A DNA stretch of 64,000 nucleotides from Candidatus Gastranaerophilales bacterium (GCA_944325605.1 CALVAX010000008.1:36128-100127), one strand, 5' to 3'. Numbered from the stretch's first letter, positions 17,049-25,778 are shown. Notes: generated by a model from the sequence alone, not told the origin. Numbers and translations: made by a program.

Positions 17049-17135
17049 TGCCCTGAGCCAGACTTGAACTGGCACTGAGTTATTCACCCAATTGGATTTT
17101 AAGTCCAACGCGTCTACCGATTCCGCCATCAGGGC
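17049..17135 (-). tRNA. tRNA-Leu (anticodon UAA)
   Basis: An 87-base tRNA with a seven-base-pair acceptor stem (GCCCTGA with TCAGGGC), discriminator A and a D arm with GGTAGACGC. The anticodon stem TTGGA/TCCAA encloses CTTAAAA, giving anticodon TAA (complement of 17099-17101). A long class II variable arm (TGGGTGAATAACTCA) and the T arm with GTTCAAGTC follow. The long variable arm and the anticodon both mean leucine. The 3' CCA is not encoded. Confidence 0.97.
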
Positions 17136-17195
17136 CGGCTTGTTTTAATCACTTTTCAATATTATTTTAAAAATGGCTTATTGTCAATCATTTCT

Positions 17196-18413
17196 TTATA
17201 CTGCGCATGGTTTAAGAAATTCTTCTAAATAGGCATTCATTTCTTCAGTTTTGAACTTTAATTCATTAATTGTTAAGCCCAGATTAGTTATTATCTCATC
17301 TTCCTTATTAAGTGTTGTTTTCCCGAAAAGCGGAGGGTATTGGATATTTTCAAAGAATATATCTTTGAAAGATTTAATTTTTACATAAAATTTTTCTTCT
17401 ATAAAGTCTTTGTATTCGCACAAATCAATGAATAATTCTGATGTTAAAGACTTAGCTTTAAGAATGTTTTTGCGTTTTAAGTGTTTATGAATTTTAATAA
17501 GTTTATCATAAATTAATTTATACATTGCAAGAAGTTTTTGTTTTTTAACGGGAAGCACATTTTTAAAATAGTTCATAGTGCAGTCATAACCTATTTTCAT
17601 AAGTTCTTTACGTTTGTCTTCCGGCATATTAAAATCGACTATATTAGTTTCGCCTGTGTTCACTACAATATAGTCGAACATGTCCTTTTGTCCGTATATA
17701 TCAATAATAAATTTTGTAGCCATTGACGTTGTGAAGGCGTATAGCGAATTTAGATATTCTATCATATTTTTGTCATTGCCTTCAAAGTCGCCTTCCAGCC
17801 TGAATTCCAGTATTCTTTCATCTATCGGCGCAAGATGTTTTGACAATTTCCACATAGGCCAGCTTTTTTGAAGATCTCCGTCAACAAGTGTTCTGTTATT
17901 GTATTCTATAGGGCGCATAAGCCCGGGCATACTGCATGAAATCCTGATGGCTGTTGCTATTTCAAAATCCGGAGTTTCATACCTTGAAAATTCTTTACAC
18001 TCAAAGCTGGACAAATCTGTTGTTATAATAATTAAATCTTTCTTAATATCTTTAAATGTTACAGCCTTGTGAGTTCCTTTTTTATACTTTGCTCCATAGA
18101 ATTTTTGTTCGATAAGCTCTCTTATCCAGTCTAAAAAAAGTTCGCCTTTGCTAAGTGCAAACTTTGGGCCAAGTGAAATCTGAACATCACGAAACATTTC
18201 AAAGTTAAACTTAATAAAAATATCGTCTAGTTCATCTGCTGTATAACCGAGAGCAAGCAAACCGCCAATTACGGATCCCACAGATGAACCTGCTATTGTA
18301 TGCGGATTAATGCCAAGATCTTCCATTGCTTTGGCTGTTCCAGCATAAGCGGCTCCCCTGATTGCGCCTCCGCCAAAAAGACATGTGTATTTTAATGATT
18401 CTTTATTTTCCAT
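17196..18413 (-). CDS. Patatin-like phospholipase
   Basis: A 405-residue patatin-fold acyl hydrolase. The oxyanion-hole motif GGGAIRGAAYAG (from residue 14) is followed by the nucleophile elbow GSSVG with Ser44. The catalytic Asp lies in LVDGDLQKSWP, giving the Ser-Asp dyad. Patatins hydrolyse membrane lipids or act as exported phospholipases. The C-terminal 150 residues are Lys-rich and helical, without a recognisable domain. There is no signal peptide. Cytosolic action is most likely, though some patatins such as ExoU are injected into hosts; nothing here proves that. Confidence 0.9.
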   Translation of the reverse strand: MENKESLKYTCLFGGGAIRGAAYAGTAKAMEDLGINPHTIAGSSVGSVIGGLLALGYTADELDDIFIKFNFEMFRDVQISLGPKFALSKGELFLDWIRELIEQKFYGAKYKKGTHKAVTFKDIKKDLIIITTDLSSFECKEFSRYETPDFEIATAIRISCSMPGLMRPIEYNNRTLVDGDLQKSWPMWKLSKHLAPIDERILEFRLEGDFEGNDKNMIEYLNSLYAFTTSMATKFIIDIYGQKDMFDYIVVNTGETNIVDFNMPEDKRKELMKIGYDCTMNYFKNVLPVKKQKLLAMYKLIYDKLIKIHKHLKRKNILKAKSLTSELFIDLCEYKDFIEEKFYVKIKSFKDIFFENIQYPPLFGKTTLNKEDEIITNLGLTINELKFKTEEMNAYLEEFLKPCAV

Positions 18414-18474
18414 ACGAAGATTATACCATTATTTGTTGAATTTGTCTTTGTATAAATCGAATTATTTTATATAT

Positions 18475-18506
18475 AAAAAAGGACACCTGTCTAAGCATCC
18501 TTTTTT
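18475..18506 (-). terminator. Probable terminator of the 98-residue helical-repeat gene
   Basis: AAAAAAGGA (18475-18483) and TCCTTTTTT (18498-18506) form a nine-base-pair stem with a 14-base loop. The minus-strand uridine tract follows the stop at 18529. Confidence 0.6.
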
Positions 18507-18528
18507 GGTTTAAGTTTAAATTATAAAT

Positions 18529-18813
18529 TTATGCGGCGATTTCGCCTTTGATTTCACGAATCAGATATTCTGCAACCCATTCAAAATCTTTATTTTGTTT
18601 TGCAGCATTTTCAAGATACTTGATTGAAGCATCGCCGAGTCTGATAAGAGTCATGGCTACAACACCTCTTTTTATTCCTCTTACAACCTGAAGCTGGTCT
18701 ACAAGTTGAGGAAGCGCTGATGTTCCGCATTTTACAAGCATATTTTCTACTTCATTTTTTACTGAATTATCTGCGTTTTCTAATTTTGTAAGAATTTCTT
18801 TTACTGATTCCAT
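18529..18813 (-). CDS. Small HEAT-repeat-like protein
   Basis: A 94-residue all-helical protein. The pattern L-P-Q-L-V-D-Q-L then VAMTLIRLGDASIKYLENA looks like two HEAT/PBS-lyase-type helical repeats, as in small scaffold proteins. The ATG at 18813 follows GGAG by seven bases and is preferred over an upstream in-frame TTG at 18825. No membrane segment or signal is seen. It lies downstream of the 657-residue coiled-coil gene, separated by a perfect inverted repeat. Function unknown. Confidence 0.65.
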   Translation of the reverse strand: MESVKEILTKLENADNSVKNEVENMLVKCGTSALPQLVDQLQVVRGIKRGVVAMTLIRLGDASIKYLENAAKQNKDFEWVAEYLIREIKGEIAA

Positions 18814-18881
18814 GATAATCTCCAATTTCTTTCTTAACTATATTATCATTATAATCTAAAATTGAGCTTATCAGGATTTCC

Positions 18882-18915
18882 TTACATAATCTTTATATCG
18901 GTAAAGATTATGTAA
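18882..18915. repeat. Perfect 13-bp inverted repeat
   Basis: TTACATAATCTTT (18882-18894) and AAAGATTATGTAA (18903-18915) are exact reverse complements separated by eight bases. It lies between the stop of the gene at 18948 and the start of the one at 18813. There is no uridine tract, so it may be a protein-binding site or an mRNA-stabilising stem rather than a terminator. Confidence 0.7.
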
Positions 18916-18947
18916 AGATTTGACTGAAATTCTTTATTTTAGTAAGC

Positions 18948-20921
18948 CTAACTGAAATATTTGAACATTCTTTCAACGTTTTTATCTAAGGCTGATTTAA
19001 TTGAATCGTATTCAGTTTGAAGTGCTTCGTGTTCAGTATCAATATTTTTCAATTCAAGATCATAGAGCTTGTCTTTTGCCTGAATTTTATTTGTTTCTCT
19101 GGTGTATTCAGCCTCAGCCTGAGTTACAAGTAAATCTATTGTATCTTCTGTTATATCGCTGCAGTTTGAATACATTGTTGAAACCCAGTTAAATTCATCA
19201 TCAACCTGAATCATGCTTAACAGTCCGCTTTCAAACGCATATTGTATCCATTCACTGCTTGACGCAAGTTCTTGGGAAATTGTTTGATATCCGTCTTCAT
19301 TCATTTTATTAAAGATATTTGTATACCATTGAGCTTTTGCTTCAGCATTTTCATCAGGATTGTTTCTGTCAATCCATGTGTATTTTGGCGCACCGTATTC
19401 AGCAATCATATTCTCTATAAGGTATACGTCTTTAACTGCTTCAAAGTTTGTCTGGTATTCAACAGGCTGTTCAACCCCGCCGATTGTCTGATTAATTGTT
19501 ACAGTAGATGTGCTGTCAAGGTTTGTGGTCGGAATTCCGCTTTCATAGATAATCCATTCCATATCATCAAGATTGCCATAATTTTCAGAACCTATATCAT
19601 ATCCGAATATAAATATTGACAACTGTTTTGCTGCAGCTTCAAATGCAGCCTTTTCTGTCGGTGCATTATTAGCAAATGCATCTCTGTTCATTTGAGATAA
19701 TATATTTGAATTGAAATATTTGTAGATATATTGTACCTGTATAGCAACTTCTCTTTCAGATGCATCCTCTGTCGTTTCAGCTGCCAAGTTTGCCAGATCA
19801 AATGTGCAGCTGCCGTTTTTGGTTGTAGTTGTTGTAGATCCATCCTCATTTGTTTTGGTTTGAGTATATGAATATGTAAAAGTATTACCGCTTACAGAAC
19901 CAACGTTGTAGGTTACACCATCTGCAGTAGTATTGCCGGTTACTGTATATCCGCCGGAGCCGTTGCTTGTTAATGTAAACATACCGCCTATATTGTATGA
20001 ACCATCTTCATTTTGTGTTATGCCATGTTGCTTAGTTACAGTGGCACCGCCGCTTCCGTTGAACTGAACTGTGTCATTCAACAAATACAGCATGTTATCA
20101 TAAAAATCTGTATTACGAGTTTTCCCATCTGCACCAGTTGTAGTCGTTATCATTTGGTCATTATTTACAAGTTCATTAAGCAATTGTTCCAGAAAATTCA
20201 AAGCATCTTGAGATTCTGAGATGTTAGTTCCCTTGTTAACTGCAGTATACATAGTCTCATAATTTTTGCCTGAAAATCCGCTTGGTTCATGAGAATACAA
20301 GAACTCCTTCATCTGCTTGATAACTGCACTCGTATAATCGTCATCAGCTTTAGTGTAGTCATCAAGCAGTTGTTCGTAGATACCGTATGCCTGAGATGTT
20401 TTTGACATTTCATATCCGTAGTGAAGTCCGGATACACGGTTTCCGTTTGCATCATATTCAATATCACCTTCATAGCGGGCTTTCAAATCGTCATCAAGTC
20501 CGTTTGACTCCCAGTATGAAGTTGTGTCTTTTTCAAGTCCGTATTGTTTTAAAAATTCTGTTAAGGCATCTGTGTCATCGTTTGCTTCTGCTGCTTTTAT
20601 TGCCTGTTCATATTTTGCAGCATCAAGTTCGCTGACAACCATTTCTCCTGATTTGTTAATCAATCCGTACTGGTTGTTGTATGAACTGTATGCAGTCAGG
20701 TTGTTAAATGTTAACTGCTGATACAGATTGTTTCCTGCTGCGTCTTTATTTGACATCATAAGCTGAGTTTGGTTCAAAGCACTGATATATTTTTCACTGG
20801 CTTTTGATGAATCTTCAGTAAGGCGTATTTTGGCATTGTTAATCAACTGTGCCCGCAATTCATTGTCAGACATACGAGATGTTATTGATAACAATCTGGC
20901 TTGTGATGCTGCCATTCCCAT
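18948..20921 (-). CDS. Large coiled-coil-ended protein with MGMAASQARLL N-terminus
   Basis: A 657-residue protein without a Sec signal. It opens MGMAASQARLLSITSRMSD and an amphipathic helix to about residue 60, and ends in a long helix (about 595-657) closing NVERMFKYFS. The centre is Thr/Gly/Asn-rich and beta-prone, with NEDGSTTTTTKNG-like strands around 290-390 and acidic helices elsewhere. Helical termini that could pair around a variable beta middle is the architecture of flagellar axial proteins and type III substrates. The gene at 35565-36083 has a comparable start, with TSRM at the same spacing. No domain of known function is recognised. The leader contains mutually exclusive stems. 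Confidence 0.7.
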   Translation of the reverse strand: MGMAASQARLLSITSRMSDNELRAQLINNAKIRLTEDSSKASEKYISALNQTQLMMSNKDAAGNNLYQQLTFNNLTAYSSYNNQYGLINKSGEMVVSELDAAKYEQAIKAAEANDDTDALTEFLKQYGLEKDTTSYWESNGLDDDLKARYEGDIEYDANGNRVSGLHYGYEMSKTSQAYGIYEQLLDDYTKADDDYTSAVIKQMKEFLYSHEPSGFSGKNYETMYTAVNKGTNISESQDALNFLEQLLNELVNNDQMITTTTGADGKTRNTDFYDNMLYLLNDTVQFNGSGGATVTKQHGITQNEDGSYNIGGMFTLTSNGSGGYTVTGNTTADGVTYNVGSVSGNTFTYSYTQTKTNEDGSTTTTTKNGSCTFDLANLAAETTEDASEREVAIQVQYIYKYFNSNILSQMNRDAFANNAPTEKAAFEAAAKQLSIFIFGYDIGSENYGNLDDMEWIIYESGIPTTNLDSTSTVTINQTIGGVEQPVEYQTNFEAVKDVYLIENMIAEYGAPKYTWIDRNNPDENAEAKAQWYTNIFNKMNEDGYQTISQELASSSEWIQYAFESGLLSMIQVDDEFNWVSTMYSNCSDITEDTIDLLVTQAEAEYTRETNKIQAKDKLYDLELKNIDTEHEALQTEYDSIKSALDKNVERMFKYFS

Positions 20922-20972
20922 AGTTTACGCCGTTTCCTTTCGTTAGTAAATATTCTTACCTATGGTAACGGC
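20918..20972 (-). promoter_or_regulatory. Leader with competing stems around the start codon
   Basis: On the coding strand GCCGTT (20972-20967) can pair with AACGGC (20934-20929), enclosing the GAAAGGA ribosome binding site. Alternatively CCATAG (20965-20960) can pair with CTATGG (20923-20918), which contains the start codon. The two pairings cross, so they form either a switch or a pseudoknot. A small hairpin GTAA/TTAC lies between. Confidence 0.4.
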
Positions 20973-21020
20973 TTTATTTGTGTGTTTCTTTAATAAATAT
21001 CAGCAAATTATTACAAATTG

Positions 21021-22088
21021 TTACATTTTTAAAAGAGCTTTTTGTAAGCGCAAAAGTTTTTTGTATGATGTGCCTATTCCGCAGAGCAAAAGCACGGATT
21101 TTGAATTGTTTCTTTCATCTTCAATCCCAAAATCCATGTAAAGTTTTTCTGAAAGCTCATCGCCTGTTAATTTTTTTGATTTTACAAGGATTTTAGTTAT
21201 ATCATCCCCGCCGAATTCAATATTTGAACATTCACTTTTTAAGTTTTTAATATTTTGAATAAGTTCGTTAATCTTTTTTTGCCCGCGTGAACTGTTTAGA
21301 AAATCTATATTCGCCTCAATTGTTGCAAGAAGCGGATAAGATGGAGATGTTGTATTTATCATGTTCAAGGCTTTTGCAGGGTTGATTTCGCAATTTGAAT
21401 GAAGCAGTGCTGTCGGATTTAAGCCGCCTGCTGTTTTGTGGAGTGATTGGACGGTAAAATCTGAAATTCTTACTGCACTTTGTGGAAGTTCATCCGAAAA
21501 AGGATACAATGCTCCATGCGCTTCATCAGTAATTAAATATGCGCCGTATTCTTTGCACAAATCCTTTATTGCCTGAACATCTGATACAAAACCTTCATAA
21601 GTCGGGGATGTGATTATCACAGCCTTTATTCTATTGGTTTTTAAATATGGCTCTAGTATTTCCGGTGAATTTTTATCATAAGAACCCCAATCATCATTAA
21701 CCGGAAGTTTGTAAAAAACAGGTTTGCACCCTGAAAGTTTTACGGCATTCAGGTGTGATTGGTGCGCATCTTCATGTATAAGCACGTTGTCCCCGGGGGC
21801 TGTTGAGGCAAGGACAGATGCTATAATTCCGCTTGAGGAGCCGTTTGTAAGAAAGCTTGTGTATTTTGTTCCATATATTTGCGCAGCTTTCTCCTGAGCC
21901 TGCCTTAAGGCTTCTTCCGGATTGTGGGTATCTGTTTCGGAAATATCAAATTTGTAGAATTGCCTGAATTTATTTACAATAAAATATTTCTGCCCGTGTG
22001 AAGGCGTTGTAAATAGTGCATTATTGCTCTTTTTACGAAATAACTCTGCAAAACTCAATTTGTGCCTCTTATTTGTTAGAAATCTCAA
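21021..22088 (-). CDS. PLP-dependent Orn/Lys/Arg decarboxylase-type enzyme (short form)
   Basis: A 355-residue fold-type I PLP enzyme related to the aspartate aminotransferase-like decarboxylases. Seen are FLTNGSSSGIIASVLA (phosphate loop), EDAHQSHLNAV (ring-stacking His region), DEAHGALYPF with Asp188 and His191, and SLHKTAGG with the Schiff-base Lys218. Full-length cyanobacterial members are near 450-490 residues; this one lacks most of the C-terminal decarboxylase domain. Arginine or lysine decarboxylation for polyamines is the likely reaction, but the truncation leaves the substrate open. It overlaps the PilZ gene by 20 bases and is translationally coupled to it. Confidence 0.8.
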   Translation of the reverse strand: MRFLTNKRHKLSFAELFRKKSNNALFTTPSHGQKYFIVNKFRQFYKFDISETDTHNPEEALRQAQEKAAQIYGTKYTSFLTNGSSSGIIASVLASTAPGDNVLIHEDAHQSHLNAVKLSGCKPVFYKLPVNDDWGSYDKNSPEILEPYLKTNRIKAVIITSPTYEGFVSDVQAIKDLCKEYGAYLITDEAHGALYPFSDELPQSAVRISDFTVQSLHKTAGGLNPTALLHSNCEINPAKALNMINTTSPSYPLLATIEANIDFLNSSRGQKKINELIQNIKNLKSECSNIEFGGDDITKILVKSKKLTGDELSEKLYMDFGIEDERNNSKSVLLLCGIGTSYKKLLRLQKALLKM

Positions 22089-22665
22089 GACTGCGTTTTG
22101 AGCAATACTGGATAATGGTAAGTTTTATTTTATTATCCGTAAATTTGAATTCTCCGGACACAGTGTAGCCGGTTTCACCATTCATATTTTTTTCAATTCT
22201 TATCGGTGAAAAAATGCACTCTACACTCATTTCGTCTGAAAGTGGAAGAATAATACTATATTCACTTTCAATGTCAAGTTTACATTGAGTGATGAATTTC
22301 ATACCTCCGGCAGATATGTCCAGCGTTGAAATATCATAAGAGTTTCCATCACAAACAAGCTTAAGGTTATGCATATATTTTATACGGGTAAAACGTCGTC
22401 TTTGTAAAAATTTGTGCTTGGCAGGGCTTGCAATAGTGACTTTTTTGCCTTCAATATCTTTTGCATATGAATCAAAATACAAAATACCGTTTGAAGTCTG
22501 AGTATAGAATTCACAATAATTGCTTTTTAATAAGCCTTTCGGATCATAGTCAAGCTCTATAGTGAAATTGTCAGGCTGAACATCTATGATAGTGCCTTTG
22601 TTTGCGTTTCTAAAATCATAAGTAACCATTGTAATGCGCTGGTTATTTTCAATTAATTCTCTCAT
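22069..22665 (-). CDS. PilZ-domain c-di-GMP receptor
   Basis: A 198-residue protein with an N-terminal flagellar-brake-like (YcgR-N) beta domain and a C-terminal PilZ domain. The PilZ domain has the c-di-GMP contacts RRRFTRI (R-x3-R) near residue 90 and DISAGGMKF (D-x-S-x-x-G). It should bind cyclic di-GMP and control surface behaviour or polysaccharide output. GAAAGGG precedes the ATG at 22665. Its 3' end overlaps the decarboxylase-like gene. No diguanylate cyclase gene is in the window. Confidence 0.88.
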   Translation of the reverse strand: MRELIENNQRITMVTYDFRNANKGTIIDVQPDNFTIELDYDPKGLLKSNYCEFYTQTSNGILYFDSYAKDIEGKKVTIASPAKHKFLQRRRFTRIKYMHNLKLVCDGNSYDISTLDISAGGMKFITQCKLDIESEYSIILPLSDEMSVECIFSPIRIEKNMNGETGYTVSGEFKFTDNKIKLTIIQYCSKRSLEISNK

Positions 22666-22742
22666 GTGTTTACCCTTTCAAAGCTGTATTTATGCTGATA
22701 TCATACATTAATTCCCCGAAAAATGCAAAAATATTAACAATT

Positions 22743-22771
22743 CGTAAAAGAAAAGCCCCTTGAAAAGGGGC
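22743..22771 (-). terminator. Second downstream terminator of the ribosomal-protein/secY operon
   Basis: GCCCCTT (22755-22761) and AAGGGGC (22765-22771) with a three-base loop, followed on the minus strand by TTTTCTTTT. It lies 3' of the first terminator after secY. Confidence 0.7.
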
Positions 22772-22864
22772 ATAAACTGAGCAATCAGAAGAGTTGAGGA
22801 TTTACTCTTTTATAATAGAAAATTTAACAGAGGATTTCATTGCTGAAAAAGCCTATTTTTGCAC

Positions 22865-22901
22865 AAAAAAATAACCTCAAAGTATATGAGGCTATTTTTT
22901 T
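22865..22901 (-). terminator. Terminator after secY
   Basis: On the minus strand AATAGCCTC pairs with GAGGTTATT (one A-C mismatch) around a nine-base loop, with flanking A and T runs. It lies 25 bases after the secY stop. Confidence 0.75.
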
Positions 22902-22925
22902 ATTATGAATTTATAAATTATGAAG

Positions 22926-24263
22926 TTATTCTTTCAGGAATGATTCATAATTTCTTGCAAGAAGATGGGTTCTCACCTGATTAATCAAGTCAAGTGCAAC
23001 ACCAACCATGATTATCAAAGATGTTGCTCCGATACCTTGCAGTGTTTTGATGTTTGTAATGTAGCTTGCAAAAGACGGAACAAGAGCTATAATTCCGAGT
23101 CCCATAGCTCCGATAAACGTTGTCTTGGATAATATTTTATCAAGAGCATCCGCAGTCGGTTTGCCGGGTTTGATTCCGGGAATTGATGATCCGTATTTTT
23201 TAAGGTTGTTTGCAATGTCTTTCGGCTGCATGTTCGGCATAATTGATGCATAGAAAAATGTCAGTGCAACAATTAACAGAAAATACAAGCCGTAATAAAC
23301 AATTCCGTCAGGACTCATGATTGTTGTTAATTTAACAACAAAATTTTTAACTGCTACGGAATTAAAGTTTGCCTGCCCGACAATACTCAAAACAGTTGAA
23401 GGGAAAAGCAAAATTGCTATTGCAAAGATAATCGGCATAACGCCGCCCGGATTCAGTTTGAACGGGATATAAGAGTTCATACCGCCGTAAACTTTGTTTC
23501 CGACCTGACGTTTCGGGTTTACTATGATAACTTTTCTTACTGCTTCCTGCATTATAACAATGAAAATCATAGTTACAAAGAATATTGCAAGAAGCCCGAG
23601 CAATCCAAGCTGCATAGCAGTGCTTTTTTGAACCATTTCAAAAGTTCTTGAGGCATATACAGGAATACCTGACAGGATGCCTACAAAGATTATCAATGAT
23701 CCTCCGTTGCCTATACCTTTTTCCGTTATTAATTCGGAAATCCACATTACAAGTATTGAACCCGCTGTAAGTACTGCTATTGAACTTATGTAAAACATAA
23801 AGTGATTTACGTTAGGAGCAATAGCACCAGGCAGATGCCGCATAAACAGCATAAACACCAGTGACTGGAATACTGCCAGAACAACCGTAAATACACGGGT
23901 ATATTGTGATAATTTGCGTCTGCCGGCTTCGCCTTCTTCTTTCTGAAGTTTTTCCAGTGAAGGAATTACTACAGAAACAAGCTGCATGATGATTGATGCC
24001 GTGATGTAAGGGCCAATACCAAGTGCAAATATTGAAACTTTGCCTAAGGCTCCGCCGGAAAATAAATCCAGAAATCCTATGATATTATTTCCCTGTGCAA
24101 TATTTGCAAATACCTGATTGTTGATACCGTACAAAGGCATCTGAACCCCGAACCTGAACGCTGCAATCATTAAAAATGTAAAAATGATTTTTTGTTTCAA
24201 GCCTGAAGCCTGCCACATTGACATCAAATCATCTGTTGTCGGCATTTTTATACCTTGCGCCAT
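22926..24263 (-). CDS. secY: Preprotein translocase subunit SecY
   Basis: A 445-residue ten-helix SecY, the channel of the Sec translocon. Diagnostic segments are LFSGGALGKVSIFALGIGPYITASI (read in two parts across helix 2, the plug and helix 2b), KGIGNGGSLIIFVGI, QVGNKVYGGMNSYIPFKLNPGGVMPIIFA (in pieces) and FYASI followed by IPGIKPGKPT in the cytoplasmic loop. The start ATG overlaps the rplO stop as TAATG, so translation is coupled. In most bacteria adk and map follow; here two terminators follow instead. Confidence 0.97.
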   Translation of the reverse strand: MAQGIKMPTTDDLMSMWQASGLKQKIIFTFLMIAAFRFGVQMPLYGINNQVFANIAQGNNIIGFLDLFSGGALGKVSIFALGIGPYITASIIMQLVSVVIPSLEKLQKEEGEAGRRKLSQYTRVFTVVLAVFQSLVFMLFMRHLPGAIAPNVNHFMFYISSIAVLTAGSILVMWISELITEKGIGNGGSLIIFVGILSGIPVYASRTFEMVQKSTAMQLGLLGLLAIFFVTMIFIVIMQEAVRKVIIVNPKRQVGNKVYGGMNSYIPFKLNPGGVMPIIFAIAILLFPSTVLSIVGQANFNSVAVKNFVVKLTTIMSPDGIVYYGLYFLLIVALTFFYASIMPNMQPKDIANNLKKYGSSIPGIKPGKPTADALDKILSKTTFIGAMGLGIIALVPSFASYITNIKTLQGIGATSLIIMVGVALDLINQVRTHLLARNYESFLKE

Positions 24264-24715
24264 TATACTAACTCAACCTTTCCGCCTGCTTTTTCAATTT
24301 TTTCTTTTGCTGATGGTGAAACATAATTTGCTTTCACTGTGATTGCTTCGCTGATTTCACCGTTTCCGAGAATTCTCAACAAATCAGCGGAAGCATGAGC
24401 CTTTCCTGCTTCTTTTAGTGCAGCAAGAGTAACTTCTTTGAGTCCTAGCTGAGCAAGTCTGCCTACATTGATTTCTGCAGATACAGGTTTTTTGTATACC
24501 TGGAAGCCTTTTAATTTAGGCAATCTTCTGTATGACGGCATCTGACCGCCTTCAAATCCTCTTTTTGAAGAGCTTCCAGATCTTTGGCCTTCACCGTTAT
24601 GACCGCGGCAAGAAGTTTTACCTCTGCCTGATGAACGGCCTCTGCCTACTCTTTTAATTTTGTGAGTTGAGCCTTCTGCAGGCTGCAAGTTTTCTAATGT
24701 AATCATATCTGTCAT
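24263..24715 (-). CDS. rplO: 50S ribosomal protein L15
   Basis: A 150-residue L15 with the basic N-terminal tail KRVGRGRSSGRGKTSCRGHN, then GFEGGQMPSYRRLPKLKGF and a C-terminal segment around VKANYVSPSAKEKIEKAGG. It assembles on 23S rRNA in the large subunit. It is third in the operon rpsE-rpmD-rplO-secY. Confidence 0.97.
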   Translation of the reverse strand: MTDMITLENLQPAEGSTHKIKRVGRGRSSGRGKTSCRGHNGEGQRSGSSSKRGFEGGQMPSYRRLPKLKGFQVYKKPVSAEINVGRLAQLGLKEVTLAALKEAGKAHASADLLRILGNGEISEAITVKANYVSPSAKEKIEKAGGKVELV

Positions 24716-24771
24716 TTTTCTTTTCCTTTATTTCTAAATGTGTACCGCTCGCGTTAACTTACGCAGTATTT

Positions 24772-24954
24772 TTATTCAGCAACTTCAAGAAGGTGCGGAA
24801 CTTTGTTGATCATACCTCTGATTGTTGCGCTGTCTGCGTGTTCAACAACCTGATCTTTCTTTGTAAAGCCGAGGCCTCTTACTACTTTTCTCTGAGCTTC
24901 TGAAGCTCCGATAAGGCTTTTGACTAATTTAATTTTTAATTTTTTATCTGCCAT
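24772..24954 (-). CDS. rpmD: 50S ribosomal protein L30
   Basis: A 60-residue L30 starting with the short strand KLKIKLVKSLIG, then VVRGLGFTKKDQ and IRGMINKVPHLLEV. Length and motifs match the bacterial family. It is located as usual between rpsE and rplO. Spacing of more than 50 bases on each side is looser than in typical ribosomal operons. Confidence 0.95.
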   Translation of the reverse strand: MADKKLKIKLVKSLIGASEAQRKVVRGLGFTKKDQVVEHADSATIRGMINKVPHLLEVAE

Positions 24955-25036
24955 TTTGTTAATTCCTTTATTTTTAATATTTTGTGACTTATCTTAATGG
25001 TCGCTTTTAAATTGGTTTAAACAATTAACCTGCCGG

Positions 25037-25684
25037 TTAGTTTAAAAGTTCAGCCATTGTTAAACCGCGCTTTTTAGCAACATCGTTAAACGGTGTAAGT
25101 GCTTTTAAAGCTGCAATTGTTGCGTTTGCTGCATTAAGCGGAGATTTTGAACCTAAAGATTTTGAAAGAATATTTTCAATACCTGCAAGTTCAAGAACTG
25201 AACGAACAGCTCCGCCTGCGATAATACCGGTACCCTGAGATGCAGGTCTAAGCATTACAGCACCTGCGCCTGAACGTCCTGTAATCGGGTGCGGAATTGT
25301 TGTTTTGAAAATAGGTACGGTAATAAGGTTTTTGCGTCCGTCTGCAATTGCTTTCTGGATAGCAATGATAACTTCAGATGCTTTAGCGCATCCAACGCCT
25401 ACCTGACCTTTTTGGTTTCCTACGATAACGATTGCGCGGAAGCTTAATTTTTTACCGCCTTTTACAACCTTTGTTACACGGCTGATTTGAACTACTCTTT
25501 CAGTCCATTCGCTTTGCGGTTTTTCTTCTACTGTTTCTATTTTTTGTTTTCTGCCGCGGCCTTTTCTGCCTCTTGCCGGTTTTTCTTCTTCTGTTGCATC
25601 TGCTAATTCTACAGTTTCTTCTGCTGTTTCAGCTGCAGTTTCTGTTACTTCTGAAGAAATTTCATCTTTGTTTTCTAAATCCAT
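25037..25684 (-). CDS. rpsE: 30S ribosomal protein S5
   Basis: A 215-residue S5. The first 55 residues are an acidic Glu/Ala/Thr-rich extension followed by the basic block [11 protein letters not shown], absent from shorter S5 proteins (about 165 residues). The conserved double-stranded RNA-binding domain follows ([29 protein letters not shown]) and then the ribosomal S5 fold with [18 protein letters not shown]. It is the first gene of this operon: rplR, which normally precedes it, is not found upstream, and a promoter and structured leader stand there instead. Confidence 0.96.
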   Translation of the reverse strand: MDLENKDEISSEVTETAAETAEETVELADATEEEKPARGRKGRGRKQKIETVEEKPQSEWTERVVQISRVTKVVKGGKKLSFRAIVIVGNQKGQVGVGCAKASEVIIAIQKAIADGRKNLITVPIFKTTIPHPITGRSGAGAVMLRPASQGTGIIAGGAVRSVLELAGIENILSKSLGSKSPLNAANATIAALKALTPFNDVAKKRGLTMAELLN

Positions 25685-25729
25685 TGATTTTTACCTTTCA
25701 TTACTTTAATAACAAATTTGTATTTTTTT

Positions 25730-25778
25730 CGAATATGCCAAAATAAAGCTGTTTGCAAGCTATTGGAATTCATATTCG
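25730..25778 (-). promoter_or_regulatory. Three-tier stem-loop in the rpsE leader
   Basis: CGAATATG (25778-25771 on the coding strand) pairs with CATATTCG (25737-25730). Inside it CCAA (25766-25763) pairs with TTGG (25741-25738), and AGCT pairs with AGCT around a seven-base loop. It lies 46-94 bases before the rpsE ATG, where ribosomal-protein autoregulatory elements are normally found. Confidence 0.55.
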
